Both the position numbers and the translations under genes were made by a program. From a virus: a stretch of 34,039 nucleotides of DNA. Shown piece by piece: positions 14,812-22,603 of the stretch; within the stretch, counting starts at the first letter, position 1, and each line of letters begins with the position of its first letter. The stretch spans positions 1 through 34,039 of IMG/VR virus record IMGVR_UViG_3300032117_001064, one strand, 5' to 3'. Under the pieces are notes generated by a model that searched no databases, was not told the origin of the DNA, and saw nothing but the letters and a program-made list of their open reading frames with translations.

Positions 14812-15015
14812 TTAAGATTTTACACCAGTCGCGTTGTTGCGATCGATGTAGTGTTGACATGGTTTAGTTGGCGTTCTCAATGCCACTAAATCATAATCGT
14901 TAAATGGAGCTAAATTCACTCCTGTACTTGATGTGTGTCTATGACACTGTTCTCTCATTGTGCAATATCTCCCTGCGCAATAGTATCTTGATTCGGTTTC
15001 ATTGTTGTTACTCAT
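14812..15015 (-). CDS. Small Cys/His-rich protein
   Basis: 67 aa. A cluster YYCAGRYCTMREQCHRH (residues 11-27) plus PCQHYI near residue 53 gives four Cys and two His, a plausible zinc or iron-sulphur site. No hydrophobic segment. GGAGGATT precedes the ATG at a good distance. The upstream gap (15016-15102) contains a weak inverted repeat (TTATCTCA with TGAGAATAA) but no convincing promoter. Not recognised. Confidence 0.55.
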   Translation of the reverse strand: MSNNNETESRYYCAGRYCTMREQCHRHTSSTGVNLAPFNDYDLVALRTPTKPCQHYIDRNNATGVKS

Positions 15016-15102
15016 CCTGAATCCTCCGAACGTAGTATTATGTAGCCATATGAATCTGGACTTTTATGCGTACTTTATTCTCAACAGAATGAGATAATTA
15101 AT

Positions 15103-15936
15103 CTATTCCAGACCTAGGACCCCTTGATTTGACTGTAAGAACTTGTGTCTATAGAAATTCCATATGTCATATAATTCATCACTTTCGTAACGATTTATGG
15201 CCATTTTTAGGTCACTTAGAGCCATAATTTCATCAATATAGGGGTGGTATTTAATCGACACTGTATCAGGTGTATGTCGGTATCCTAGGCTGTTGATCCC
15301 TTCTAATTCAAGGTACGTTGGTATCAATCTTTCAATCAAAAAGGTAAAATTTGGTAAACTTCGATCATGTGCATAGTTGCTTAAACCTTCACCAAATACC
15401 TGATGTTTGAATTCAGGATCCTTATCTGCTTCAGTGAAAAGTTTGCGAGTGAAGGCCATGAACTTTTTCCAGAACGCTGCACTACCTACGATGTAGTTAG
15501 CAAACACAGTTCTGTCTTTATCTAAGACCATGGCTTTGACATCAACATCACCGTAACCAACTTTCTTTAAAAAGCTCGAGCCAATGGTTGATATATTCGG
15601 ATGATGGATGTCGCCTTGTTCCCAACTGTTGGCAAAACAGGCTTCATTTAGTATGCAGGGATTTAACAGATAAACATCATATCCAGGATTATCATTGATG
15701 AACTTAAATACCTGTTCACCTGACAAGTTGGTTTTCTCTTTAAACTTCCAGCTGACGAATCCCCAATAGTCTAATTTTTGTTTGACGATTTTGTTGTATT
15801 CACGATCCCAGACATCCCATTCACGTAATTCTGGTCGGGGATTAGTAGTGTTGTCTAAGGGTGTAAATGCTGGATCGCAATGTGCTTTAAGTTCTGGCTT
15901 AAAGTATATTTGAAAAATCTTCGTGTTGTTTGACAT
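15103..15936 (-). CDS. Hypothetical protein of the glycan cluster
   Basis: 277 aa, soluble. The N-terminus (KIFQIYFKPELKAHC) looks like a first beta strand followed by a loop. The middle contains NDNPGYDVYLLNPC, where a strand ends in polar residues as in GT-A nucleotide-sugar folds, and FANYIVGSAAFWKKFMAF. Position next to two glycosyltransferases and a 38-base overlap with the preceding one suggest a role in the same glycan pathway, possibly as another transferase. I recall related unnamed proteins in environmental phage and bacterial glycan loci. No catalytic residues can be assigned. Confidence 0.5.
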   Translation of the reverse strand: MSNNTKIFQIYFKPELKAHCDPAFTPLDNTTNPRPELREWDVWDREYNKIVKQKLDYWGFVSWKFKEKTNLSGEQVFKFINDNPGYDVYLLNPCILNEACFANSWEQGDIHHPNISTIGSSFLKKVGYGDVDVKAMVLDKDRTVFANYIVGSAAFWKKFMAFTRKLFTEADKDPEFKHQVFGEGLSNYAHDRSLPNFTFLIERLIPTYLELEGINSLGYRHTPDTVSIKYHPYIDEIMALSDLKMAINRYESDELYDIWNFYRHKFLQSNQGVLGLE

Positions 15937-16648
15937 ACTTTTCTATATCCTTTGAAATATCTCTTGATTGTGGTATAAAGTAATTTTCTAATTTCCACTC
16001 TAGTGTTTCTTTATTTGTGATATGATGGAATCCCCAATTACGCTGACGATCTATTAAAGGGATCTGTGTTTGTATTTGTAACTTGCGATCAATCTGTCCT
16101 TGATCAAATGGGCACCACCCATAATAGAATATCACTAATTCATCTGAGTTATAAGTTTCAAAATGCCTACCAGGTACTGGATATCCTGACCCATCACTGT
16201 GGATAGCTCTACCACGACGTTCTGGAAAGTTTTCGCGGAAGGTAAATCCATCAGTCTTTTGTTTATATAAAGGAAGATCATGGGTCACTGGGCGTTGTCT
16301 ATCACAGTCAACAAAAAACATAGTAGGTAATATTAGTTGTGTTGATCTATCATCTAATATACTGTAGTTGCCGATCATCAGCTCTGTGACATTAAGACAG
16401 ATTTTCCAACCTGGTATGCTTTTCTCAATGTCCATAACTTCATAGTCAATATTATCTGCTTGGAAGTCTAGATTACGACTGGTTATGATATCCCATGTAG
16501 GGCATAACTCTCGTATTATCTCAACACTGCGATCAGTCGAATGATAGTCAATCATCACTCCATGATCAAATATCTGCCGATGATGATTGAGAAACCATGG
16601 TAGCATATACTCTTCATTATAGAAGTGGCAGAGGATAGTTTTTTTCAT
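15899..16648 (-). CDS. Glycosyltransferase-like protein (GT2/GT92 type), copy 2
   Basis: 249 aa. It opens with KKTILCHFYNEEYMLPWFLNH, the pattern of GT2- and GT92-like transferases, where NEE and the following helix bind the nucleotide. HGVMIDYHSTDRSVEIIREL carries the DxxSxDxS-type loop after the second strand. The protein is a paralogue of the gene immediately upstream (16652-17515): both share FYNEE, IFDHG, DYHS-DRSVEIIRELCPTW and TSRN in register. It is about 40 residues shorter, mainly in the C-terminal half, so acceptor specificity may differ. It overlaps the next gene by 38 bases. Confidence 0.75.
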   Translation of the reverse strand: MKKTILCHFYNEEYMLPWFLNHHRQIFDHGVMIDYHSTDRSVEIIRELCPTWDIITSRNLDFQADNIDYEVMDIEKSIPGWKICLNVTELMIGNYSILDDRSTQLILPTMFFVDCDRQRPVTHDLPLYKQKTDGFTFRENFPERRGRAIHSDGSGYPVPGRHFETYNSDELVIFYYGWCPFDQGQIDRKLQIQTQIPLIDRQRNWGFHHITNKETLEWKLENYFIPQSRDISKDIEKYVKQHEDFSNIL

Positions 16649-16651
16649 CGT

Positions 16652-17515
16652 TTATTGATGTAGCCCTAGTGCAGTATTCAAGGCTGCGATAGCTGATTTG
16701 ATATGTTCATGTGTTTGGGGATGAACATTTTTCTTTCTAGCCAACCAAGCTTCGTGTGCGGCTACCACCGGTTGGATCGCAGGGCGCATGTCACGGCTTA
16801 TTGGCTGTTGCTCTTTCTTATAACGATCCATCAATTGATCAAATGTAAATTGATGATTGGTACCTGCACCACCACCTGGACATTGTGTTTGTATTTGCAT
16901 CTTGCGATTGATACTGGCTTCTTCTAAACTAGCATAACCATAGTAGAAAATAGCCAGATCAGGGTACGTTGGCGCAACACCAGGATAATGCCTGCCTGTA
17001 GCTGAATATTGTACTGGATGATTGTGTATACTTCTAGGTGCACGTGGTACACTGCCATAGGGTTGATTCTGTGCGAAATCATTTACTATACCATATCCCC
17101 ACCAACGTTGTTGATATAAAGGTCTATTGCTGTCTAAGAAGAAAGGTTCTTCACGACGTTCCATGTCTGTAAACATGTATTGACCAACATATATCTGTCT
17201 TGGATTCATGTCATCATTTAGATGATCATAATTACCGAACAAGAATTCTGTAGTATTTAAACAAACACGCCAACCCTGCAAGTCACGTTCTGCATCCATA
17301 ATTTCCGAATCAACAGCACCTGGGCTGAAATCACCATTGCGGCTGGTACGTACTTCCCAAGTTGGACAAAGTTCTCGGATTATTTCCACTGAACGATCAT
17401 TTGAATGATAATCGAATAGTATACCGTGATCAAATATCTCACGATGATGTTTCAACCAGAAAGGTAATAACCATTCTTCATTATAAAAGTGACTGAGTAT
17501 AGTTTTCTTTGCCAT
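16652..17515 (-). CDS. Glycosyltransferase-like protein (GT2/GT92 type), copy 1
   Basis: 287 aa. The N-terminal 70 residues, KKTILSHFYNEEWLLPFWLKH and HGILFDYHSNDRSVEIIREL, match the downstream paralogue almost position for position. VDSEIMDAERDLQGW then provides the acidic residues expected near the catalytic centre. Both copies also share a late FYYG-hydrophobic segment and RKMQIQTQ or RKLQIQTQ. The C-terminus has an extra helix (KSAIAALNTALGLHQ). Begins one base past the stop of the methyltransferase gene. Predicted cytoplasmic transferase building a phage-directed glycan; donor and acceptor unknown. Confidence 0.75.
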   Translation of the reverse strand: MAKKTILSHFYNEEWLLPFWLKHHREIFDHGILFDYHSNDRSVEIIRELCPTWEVRTSRNGDFSPGAVDSEIMDAERDLQGWRVCLNTTEFLFGNYDHLNDDMNPRQIYVGQYMFTDMERREEPFFLDSNRPLYQQRWWGYGIVNDFAQNQPYGSVPRAPRSIHNHPVQYSATGRHYPGVAPTYPDLAIFYYGYASLEEASINRKMQIQTQCPGGGAGTNHQFTFDQLMDRYKKEQQPISRDMRPAIQPVVAAHEAWLARKKNVHPQTHEHIKSAIAALNTALGLHQ

Positions 17516-17516
17516 A

Positions 17517-18725
17517 TTATTCTACGTTTATTTTTGGAAAATATCTAATAAAAACGTCACCATCTTGGTCACGTTTACCCTTGATTTTACTTTTAATTTC
17601 TGTGAAGAAATTCCAAGCCAATGGTACGAATACCACTTTAAGATCTTTACATTGATCTAATACATCGATCGATTCAACTGGTATGTTACTACCTGGAGCA
17701 AATAATCCCTGTTTAAGTGGATTGTCATCGATGATAAAATCTAGATACAGCTTACCAAAATTGATCAGAGTATTACCTTTGGCAGCTGCACCGTAACCAG
17801 CAAGTACATAACCTTGACCTCTATAGTCATCTAATACTGCTTTAAGATCTTCAACTACCTGTTGGCAACGTTCTGCATAGACTGTGTAGGTATTTAAATC
17901 TTGTAATCCTGCTTGCTGCTCTTCTGCCAACACTGCATCAACTTTGCTTGTATCTTCTGCTTTTTTCTTAAATACAAACATATAACTATTACCATGGATA
18001 GGTGTTTTACGAATATCGATCAAATATAGACCAGCACGACGAGCCAATGCGCTCATGCTACTGGCATTGAAGAAACTTAGGTGTTCATGATAGATAGTAT
18101 CAAATTCATTATTACGTACCATATCTGCTTGACTGGTTTGGATAAACAATACGCTGTCATCATGCATGATATCTCGACACTGTTGTAAGAATTCTAGCGG
18201 ATAGTCATTGTGCGCAAATACATTCTGCGCTGTGATGATATCTAACTGTTTCATCTTATAGTGGTAAACATACTTTTCTTTGAAGTAATCACAGACTACT
18301 TCATGATTGGCGTTGCTTAACTTGTGTAGATTTTCAGCAGGATCAATACCATAGGTCTTTAGGCCCAATGCCTTGAAACTATTCAACTGGCTACCATCAT
18401 TACAGGCGATGTCTAAAACTGTTTTGGCAGCTGGTGCATATATCAATGTTTCTTTGGCGAACCAATCAAAGTAATCACGCAGTGTTTGGCTTGTGCCAGA
18501 CACATACAAGTAGTTCTTAAATAGCAAATCTGGATTAACAGCATGACTTAATTGCAAGTGTGTACAGTCTGTACATAAATTTAATTTCAATGGAAATTGT
18601 GGTTCAGCTTCTTCTGCTGTTTTTTTGAAACTGTTAGCCAACGGTTGTTCATTTAAATCCAGTGCTAGTTTTAATCGTTCACTACCACAGCACAGACATT
18701 CTTTTAGTTCTTTTGCATTATCCAT
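17517..18725 (-). CDS. Deoxysugar C-methyltransferase (TylCIII/NovU type)
   Basis: 402 aa. An N-terminal zinc-binding element uses CLCC at 10-13 and CTDC at 51-54. The SAM-binding motif I, VLDIACNDGSQL near residue 121, is followed by TYGIDPAE. YHEHLSFF near 215 is the conserved segment with catalytic His/Tyr candidates, and AGYGAAAKGNTLINF near 320 starts the C-terminal Rossmann domain. This three-part layout is that of NDP-4-keto-deoxysugar C-3 methyltransferases such as TylCIII. Together with the dehydratase and epimerase upstream it would make a branched, C-methylated deoxysugar nucleotide. Eight-base overlap with the epimerase gene. Confidence 0.85.
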   Translation of the reverse strand: MDNAKELKECLCCGSERLKLALDLNEQPLANSFKKTAEEAEPQFPLKLNLCTDCTHLQLSHAVNPDLLFKNYLYVSGTSQTLRDYFDWFAKETLIYAPAAKTVLDIACNDGSQLNSFKALGLKTYGIDPAENLHKLSNANHEVVCDYFKEKYVYHYKMKQLDIITAQNVFAHNDYPLEFLQQCRDIMHDDSVLFIQTSQADMVRNNEFDTIYHEHLSFFNASSMSALARRAGLYLIDIRKTPIHGNSYMFVFKKKAEDTSKVDAVLAEEQQAGLQDLNTYTVYAERCQQVVEDLKAVLDDYRGQGYVLAGYGAAAKGNTLINFGKLYLDFIIDDNPLKQGLFAPGSNIPVESIDVLDQCKDLKVVFVPLAWNFFTEIKSKIKGKRDQDGDVFIRYFPKINVE

Positions 18726-19638
18726 TTATTGTTTTCCAATCATAATTTATATAATCATCTCTACGTTCTACACGAGAATGTGTGTATCCATTGATCAAAC
18801 TATCTACTATAGTAGCAGGAGTTTCTTTAAATGTAAATCCATAAGTTGTTTCAAACAAAGTCGTATCAAGTGCGAAGTCATAGACATTTGGTGTATTGCC
18901 TTTATCTACTATTGGCACTGCTAGTTTAGTACTTACTACTTCAGCGATCTCACCCACTGTAGTATTGAAACTGCTTAGGTTATAAATTCCTGCCTGTGGC
19001 TGTTCGATGATAGCTTCTATTGCTCGACATAGATCTTCTAATCCCAACAATGCTCTGTTGATATGTTTGTTGGTTATTACTATTTCATTCATAACGATAG
19101 CCGTGCTATACATGCTGTTAATCATGACATCAACACGTAGATTAGGACTCCAACCATTCACAGTGCCAAAACGTAAGCCAATGATATTACGTCCTTGTTC
19201 AATCAACGACTGTGCATGTAGATCTAACGTGTATTTGGTTAGATCATAATGATTGACTGGGATAAAGTGTTTGACCTGTTCTTTATGTACTTCTCCAGGT
19301 GCGCTGTTGCCATAAACTGAACTAGAACTAGCATAGATCACAGTAGTTGAGCTAGGCAACTTATCTAATAGTTCAGTGAAGTTCGTGACATTGTTTACCC
19401 AAGGACTTTTGACATCACCTAAACAGCTTTTAACACTGCTGTGACCAGCTAGGACCACAACGGTATCGTATTTAGATAATTCTTCTTGGGTAAGATCATG
19501 ATAGTCTTTGATCTTGGATCCGCTGTTGCTGTTATACCAACCAACATCAACTGAATCTACATTATAATTGTTGGCCAAGACTTGACGCAGTCTACTTCCG
19601 ATATAGCCATTACCACCTAATACCAGTATGTCTTTCAT
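18718..19638 (-). CDS. NAD-dependent nucleotide-sugar epimerase/reductase (SDR)
   Basis: 306 aa. GGNGYIGS at 8-15 is the Rossmann dinucleotide-binding loop, YASSSSVYG at 102-110 holds the active-site Ser, and YDLTK at 131-135 is the YxxxK catalytic pair. Extended short-chain dehydrogenase of the epimerase type. In a dehydratase, epimerase, methyltransferase order it probably reduces or epimerises the 4-keto intermediate. The exact reaction (4-ketoreductase or 3,5/4-epimerase) cannot be set from the sequence. Start and upstream stop share bases at 19638. Confidence 0.85.
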   Translation of the reverse strand: MKDILVLGGNGYIGSRLRQVLANNYNVDSVDVGWYNSNSGSKIKDYHDLTQEELSKYDTVVVLAGHSSVKSCLGDVKSPWVNNVTNFTELLDKLPSSTTVIYASSSSVYGNSAPGEVHKEQVKHFIPVNHYDLTKYTLDLHAQSLIEQGRNIIGLRFGTVNGWSPNLRVDVMINSMYSTAIVMNEIVITNKHINRALLGLEDLCRAIEAIIEQPQAGIYNLSSFNTTVGEIAEVVSTKLAVPIVDKGNTPNVYDFALDTTLFETTYGFTFKETPATIVDSLINGYTHSRVERRDDYINYDWKTING

Positions 19639-20399
19639 TAGTCAATGATCATCATTCCGTTAGGCGCGATATTACCTTGTAGGCCTACTGTTTCTAATTC
19701 GACTAACTTATCCTTGGGAAGGAACTTGGCCATAGCATGTTCATTATCGATGTATTTTCCTGCGTTGAACGTAGGAATCATGATGCCAAGGATGTCTTTG
19801 TATAGCGTCATAGTATCAATTAATAGGTCAGGAGTAAATGACCATAATCTTGTTTGATACAATTGATTGACCCCTGTAACTTCAGATGGGATCCAGCTTG
19901 GTTGTGGTTTCTTAAACACATATTTGTTTTTAGTATTGGCATTGCTAAAGTTTTTAATATCAAACTTGTCTGTTACCTGATAACGACCGCTGAGTTTAAA
20001 AATGCGATCTGCGTCGTCGATCTCTTTCATCATGTCTGCATCGTTGGCGATATATGTCAGAGCTTTGAGCATACCAAATGCTTCCATAGCATTCTTACCA
20101 ATGTCATAGTTAGTGACATTGTTGTGGAAGTATTTGATGTCTTCATCATCACTGTTGTCGATATAATAGTCAACGATATCAACGAGCTCTTCGAATTCAT
20201 CGCTGGTATCATTCTGCACATCAACTTTACTGTTGTCAACTAAGATGATAACTGCGCCTGGAATATATTTCTTAGCACTCTTAGCTGTTTCTAATGTTTG
20301 CTCAATACGTTGTTGTGGAGTATAGATTCCATAATTGCTGTAAACTGCTGATGTTAGCAATACAATATTTTTAGTTTTTGTTTTTGTTATTTTAGCCAT
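19638..20399 (-). CDS. Hypothetical glycosyltransferase-like protein
   Basis: 253 aa. A basic, Lys/Thr-rich start (AKITKTKTK) leads to a strand-helix pair (NIVLLTSAVYSN, then RIEQTLETAKSAKKYIPG) and a second strand AVIILVDNSK, the opening of a GT-A-like fold. IFKLSGRYQVTDKFDI in the middle resembles the segment after the DxD site in some phage transferases. IDNEHAMAKFLP near the end may hold an acidic catalytic residue. AAAGGAAA precedes the ATG. Function inferred mainly from place between dehydratase and epimerase genes. Confidence 0.5.
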   Translation of the reverse strand: MAKITKTKTKNIVLLTSAVYSNYGIYTPQQRIEQTLETAKSAKKYIPGAVIILVDNSKVDVQNDTSDEFEELVDIVDYYIDNSDDEDIKYFHNNVTNYDIGKNAMEAFGMLKALTYIANDADMMKEIDDADRIFKLSGRYQVTDKFDIKNFSNANTKNKYVFKKPQPSWIPSEVTGVNQLYQTRLWSFTPDLLIDTMTLYKDILGIMIPTFNAGKYIDNEHAMAKFLPKDKLVELETVGLQGNIAPNGMMIID

Positions 20400-20409
20400 T
20401 TATTTTCCT

Positions 20410-21441
20410 TTATTCGCAACGTAACCAGCGTTCATTTGCCAGTGTCCATTGTACTACTTCACCGATACGTTCTGTTAAACTAACCTTAGGTTCCCAACCT
20501 AAACTGCGCATGTAGTCACCACTCAGCGCATAACGCAAGTCATGTCCTGGGCGTGAGCTATGGAAGTCAACCATTTCGTACTTCAATTCTTTTCCTTGCG
20601 CATCAGCGATGATCTGTGCTAGTTGCAGATTGTTAATTTCTTGTTTACCTACTAGGTTAAACTTAGGACACTTAGCATCACCATAGTCTGGTTCTAGTTT
20701 AGTATCGTCTAGGCCCAGCAAGAACAACATAGCATCTGCTACATCTGCCGCATGTATATAGTAACGGCTACCTGGAATAGTTTTACTTGCATCACTGTGG
20801 ATAGTGATAGTGTCACCATCGTTTACCTTACGGATACACATGGGAATAAACTTTTCTGGGTGTTGTCTTTGACCAAACACGTTCATGGTGTGTGTGATGT
20901 AGATAGGCATCTTATAAGTGTTTTCAAATGCCACTGCTAGTTCTTCACCGCCAGCTTTGGTAGCTGAATATGGATTGCTTGAATTATATCTATCACGTTC
21001 ACCATAGTTAACACCGATTGGTGCTGGTCCAAATACTTCATCTGTTGAGAAATAGATGAAACGTTCTAGATTTTTAAGTTTGCGTGAAAACTCTAAGATA
21101 TGTCCTGTACCAACAACATTATCCATGACGAATTCCATTGGATATTCGATACTACGATCAACATGGCTACCTGCCGCTAGATGTAATACATAGTTTACAT
21201 CACCGATATCACGGGCTACCATTGGGTTAAGTTCTGCACGTAGATCATGGAATACTACCTTGACTCGTTTACGAGTTTCAGGATCTAGGTCCTGTGCCAT
21301 ATCATTTAAGCGATTAAGATTACCTGAGAAGTCCAAACGGTCTAGGCTGACCACATTCCAATCTGTTTCTCTTAGGATTTTTTCAATAACGTGATGTGCG
21401 ATAAAACCCGCACCGCCAGTCACTAAGACGGTTTTTGACAT
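20410..21441 (-). CDS. rfbB: NDP-glucose 4,6-dehydratase (RmlB/RfbB-like)
   Basis: 343 aa from the ATG at 21441 with GGAGAT just upstream; a TTG at 21453 is the only longer start. GGAGFIA at 9-15 binds NAD. STDEVFG at 132-138 carries the Thr-Asp-Glu catalytic set typical of dTDP-glucose dehydratases, and YSATK at 158-162 is the YxxxK motif. Length matches RmlB (about 350 aa). It converts NDP-glucose to NDP-4-keto-6-deoxyglucose, the branch point for deoxysugars, and is followed by the transferase, epimerase and C-methyltransferase genes. dTDP is the likely nucleotide, but RmlA is not obvious here. First gene of the cluster, behind a late-type promoter. Confidence 0.88.
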   Translation of the reverse strand: MSKTVLVTGGAGFIAHHVIEKILRETDWNVVSLDRLDFSGNLNRLNDMAQDLDPETRKRVKVVFHDLRAELNPMVARDIGDVNYVLHLAAGSHVDRSIEYPMEFVMDNVVGTGHILEFSRKLKNLERFIYFSTDEVFGPAPIGVNYGERDRYNSSNPYSATKAGGEELAVAFENTYKMPIYITHTMNVFGQRQHPEKFIPMCIRKVNDGDTITIHSDASKTIPGSRYYIHAADVADAMLFLLGLDDTKLEPDYGDAKCPKFNLVGKQEINNLQLAQIIADAQGKELKYEMVDFHSSRPGHDLRYALSGDYMRSLGWEPKVSLTERIGEVVQWTLANERWLRCE

Positions 21442-21479
21442 TGATATCTCCAAATATTGTTGAATTTACTGCTTTTTAG

Positions 21480-21487
21480 TATTTATT
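21480..21487 (-). promoter_or_regulatory. T4-like late promoter box for the glycan cluster
   Basis: Minus-strand AATAAATA followed by CT, with predicted start near 21474 and about 33 bases of leader that hold GGAGAT before the rfbB start. One of four RATAAATA boxes seen ahead of genes in this window. Confidence 0.5.
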
Positions 21488-21511
21488 TTACTAAATTGAG
21501 GCAGAAAAATA

Positions 21512-21673
21512 TTATTGTGCTACTGTATTTGCTACTTTAGCTTCTACGTATTCTTTGATAAAACGGATAGCTTTACGGCTGCTGTCAAAAACGTATTCTG
21601 TAGTTTCGTCATTTTGTACCAAAATGACGACGAATCCATTTGCTGCTTTTCTAATTTCAATTGAATCAAACAT
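21512..21673 (-). CDS. Small alpha/beta hypothetical protein
   Basis: 53 aa from the ATG at 21673, with GGAGTAA six to seven bases upstream; the longer frame to 21751 would start before the predicted transcription start and inside the terminator. Strands FDSIEIRKAANGFVVILVQ and TEYVFD are followed by a helix RKAIRFIKEYVEAKV. This is a compact fold without membrane segments. It is the only gene of a short unit between a terminator and the late promoter of the glycan cluster. Not recognised. Confidence 0.65.
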   Translation of the reverse strand: MFDSIEIRKAANGFVVILVQNDETTEYVFDSSRKAIRFIKEYVEAKVANTVAQ

Positions 21674-21709
21674 GTTTATTACTCCATAATTATAGATTGT
21701 TACTGTAAT

Positions 21710-21738
21710 ACTATAGCATGAAATCAAAATTCTGTCAA
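21710..21738 (-). promoter_or_regulatory. Sigma-70 promoter for the 53-aa gene
   Basis: Minus-strand TTGACA (21733-21738), 17 bases, TATAGT (21710-21715). Expected +1 near 21703, leader of 30 bases with GGAGTAA. It begins two bases after the U-tract of the terminator at 21741-21766. Confidence 0.82.
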
Positions 21739-21740
21739 CA

Positions 21741-21766
21741 AAAAAGCCCACCTTAGTGAGCTTTTT
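21741..21766 (-). terminator. Rho-independent terminator after the ahpC unit
   Basis: Arms 21741-21751 and 21756-21766 pair over 11 bases (with one G-U on the minus-strand RNA) around a 4-base loop; the minus-strand transcript ends in TTTTTT. Promoter -35 box follows directly. Confidence 0.85.
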
Positions 21767-21778
21767 GGTTAAACTAAA

Positions 21779-21853
21779 CTATCTACAAGGGCAATTATCA
21801 AAGCCACGACTTCTACAATAATCAGCATAGTCTTCAAACTCCCTGTTGGTCAT
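21779..21853 (-). CDS. Possible 24-residue ORF after ahpC
   Basis: A 24-codon frame starting two bases past the ahpC stop and ending just before the terminator: MTNREFEDYAD, then a Cys-containing end with CRSRGFDNCPCR. It fills exactly the space between stop and terminator and has three cysteines, which is suggestive next to a thiol peroxidase. It has no clear ribosome binding site and could be chance. Confidence 0.35.
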   Translation of the reverse strand: MTNREFEDYADYCRSRGFDNCPCR

Positions 21854-21855
21854 CG

Positions 21856-22419
21856 TTAGATCTTACCTACTAGATCTAGGCTTGGAGCGATAGTAGCTGC
21901 GCCTTCTTTCCATTTAGCTGGGCAAACTTGTCCATCGTTCTCTGCGACATATTTTGCTGCCTTTAATTTACGTAGTGTTTCATCAACATCACGTGCGATA
22001 GCATTGTCGTGGATTTCTGCTGTCTTGATCACGCCTTCTGGGTTGATGATAAATGTGCCACGTAGTGCTAGTCCTTCTTCTGGGATATGTACCCCAAACG
22101 CTGTAGTTAGGACATGTGCTGGGTCACCAACTAATGGGAATTCAGCTTTGCCTACCTTAGGACTGGTTTCGTGCCAAACTTTGTGTGCGAAGTGCGTGTC
22201 TGTGGTGACCACATATACTTCAGCACCAATCTTTTTAAATTCTGCGTAGTTGTCTGCTGCATCTTCAATTTCTGTTGGGCAGTTAAATGTAAATGCCGCT
22301 GGCATAAAGATAACTGCTGTCCAACGACCTTTCCAATCTTGTTCTGTTACTTCAACGAATTTACCATTGTGGAACGCTTGCGCCTTAAATGGTTGTACCT
22401 GTGTATTAATCAAAGACAT
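21856..22419 (-). CDS. ahpC: AhpC-type 2-Cys peroxiredoxin
   Basis: 187 aa, the full length of bacterial AhpC. FNCPTE at 45-50 places the peroxidatic Cys at 47, and VCPAKW at 165-170 the resolving Cys at 166, practically the positions in enterobacterial AhpC. GLALRGTFIINPEG near 116-129 and the C-terminal APSLDLVGKI are also characteristic. The segment before the catalytic Cys reads MPAAFTF where cellular enzymes usually have PADFTF. AhpC reduces hydrogen peroxide and organic peroxides and needs AhpF or a thioredoxin-like donor from the host. Strong AAGGAGGAAATT before the ATG and its own promoter. A rare gene in phages; probably acquired from a bacterium. Confidence 0.95.
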   Translation of the reverse strand: MSLINTQVQPFKAQAFHNGKFVEVTEQDWKGRWTAVIFMPAAFTFNCPTEIEDAADNYAEFKKIGAEVYVVTTDTHFAHKVWHETSPKVGKAEFPLVGDPAHVLTTAFGVHIPEEGLALRGTFIINPEGVIKTAEIHDNAIARDVDETLRKLKAAKYVAENDGQVCPAKWKEGAATIAPSLDLVGKI

Positions 22420-22452
22420 AATTTCCTCCTTTTAAATGTGTGTCTTACATAT

Positions 22453-22482
22453 ATTATATATGCAAAAAAACCTATTGGTCAA
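22453..22482 (-). promoter_or_regulatory. Sigma-70 promoter for ahpC, inside a terminator loop
   Basis: Minus-strand TTGACC (22477-22482), 18 bases, TATAAT (22453-22458). The -35 box occupies part of the 14-base loop of the hairpin at 22467-22500. Expected +1 near 22446, leader about 27 bases with AAGGAGG. Confidence 0.72.
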
Positions 22483-22500
22483 GTGGTTTTAATAGGTTTT
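22467..22500 (-). terminator. Second terminator upstream of ahpC
   Basis: Perfect 10-base arms, 22467-22476 and 22491-22500, around a 14-base loop; the minus-strand transcript continues with a T run of seven. It backs up the terminator at 22563-22591 and contains the ahpC -35 box. Confidence 0.75.
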
Positions 22501-22562
22501 GCTTATTGAATGATTTAATGGAGATAATAAGAAAAACTAATAAGCAGTAATGATGGGTCAAG

Positions 22563-22591
22563 AAAAAGCCCCACATAAAGTGAGGCTTTTT
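22563..22591 (-). terminator. Rho-independent terminator after ahcY
   Basis: Arms 22563-22574 and 22580-22591 pair over 12 positions (one G-U on the minus-strand RNA) around 5 bases, with A/T tracts on both sides, so it could work in both directions. It ends the omega/QueF-like/AhcY operon. The 168-base gap 22436-22603 otherwise holds only the second terminator and the ahpC promoter. Confidence 0.85.
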
Positions 22592-22603
22592 TGCTTTCTT
22601 TGA

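Noticed and set aside
15016-15102. Hairpin TTATCTCA/TGAGAATAA as a terminator
   Set aside because: The stem is imperfect and short and no U-tract follows on the minus strand.
21674-21751. Longer version of the 53-aa protein
   Set aside because: The extension starts upstream of the predicted transcription start and reaches into the terminator; GGAGTAA supports the ATG at 21673.
22501-22562. A second TTGACC (22556-22561) right after the ahcY terminator as another promoter
   Set aside because: No -10 box at 16-18 bases; the nearest TATTAT is 26 bases away.
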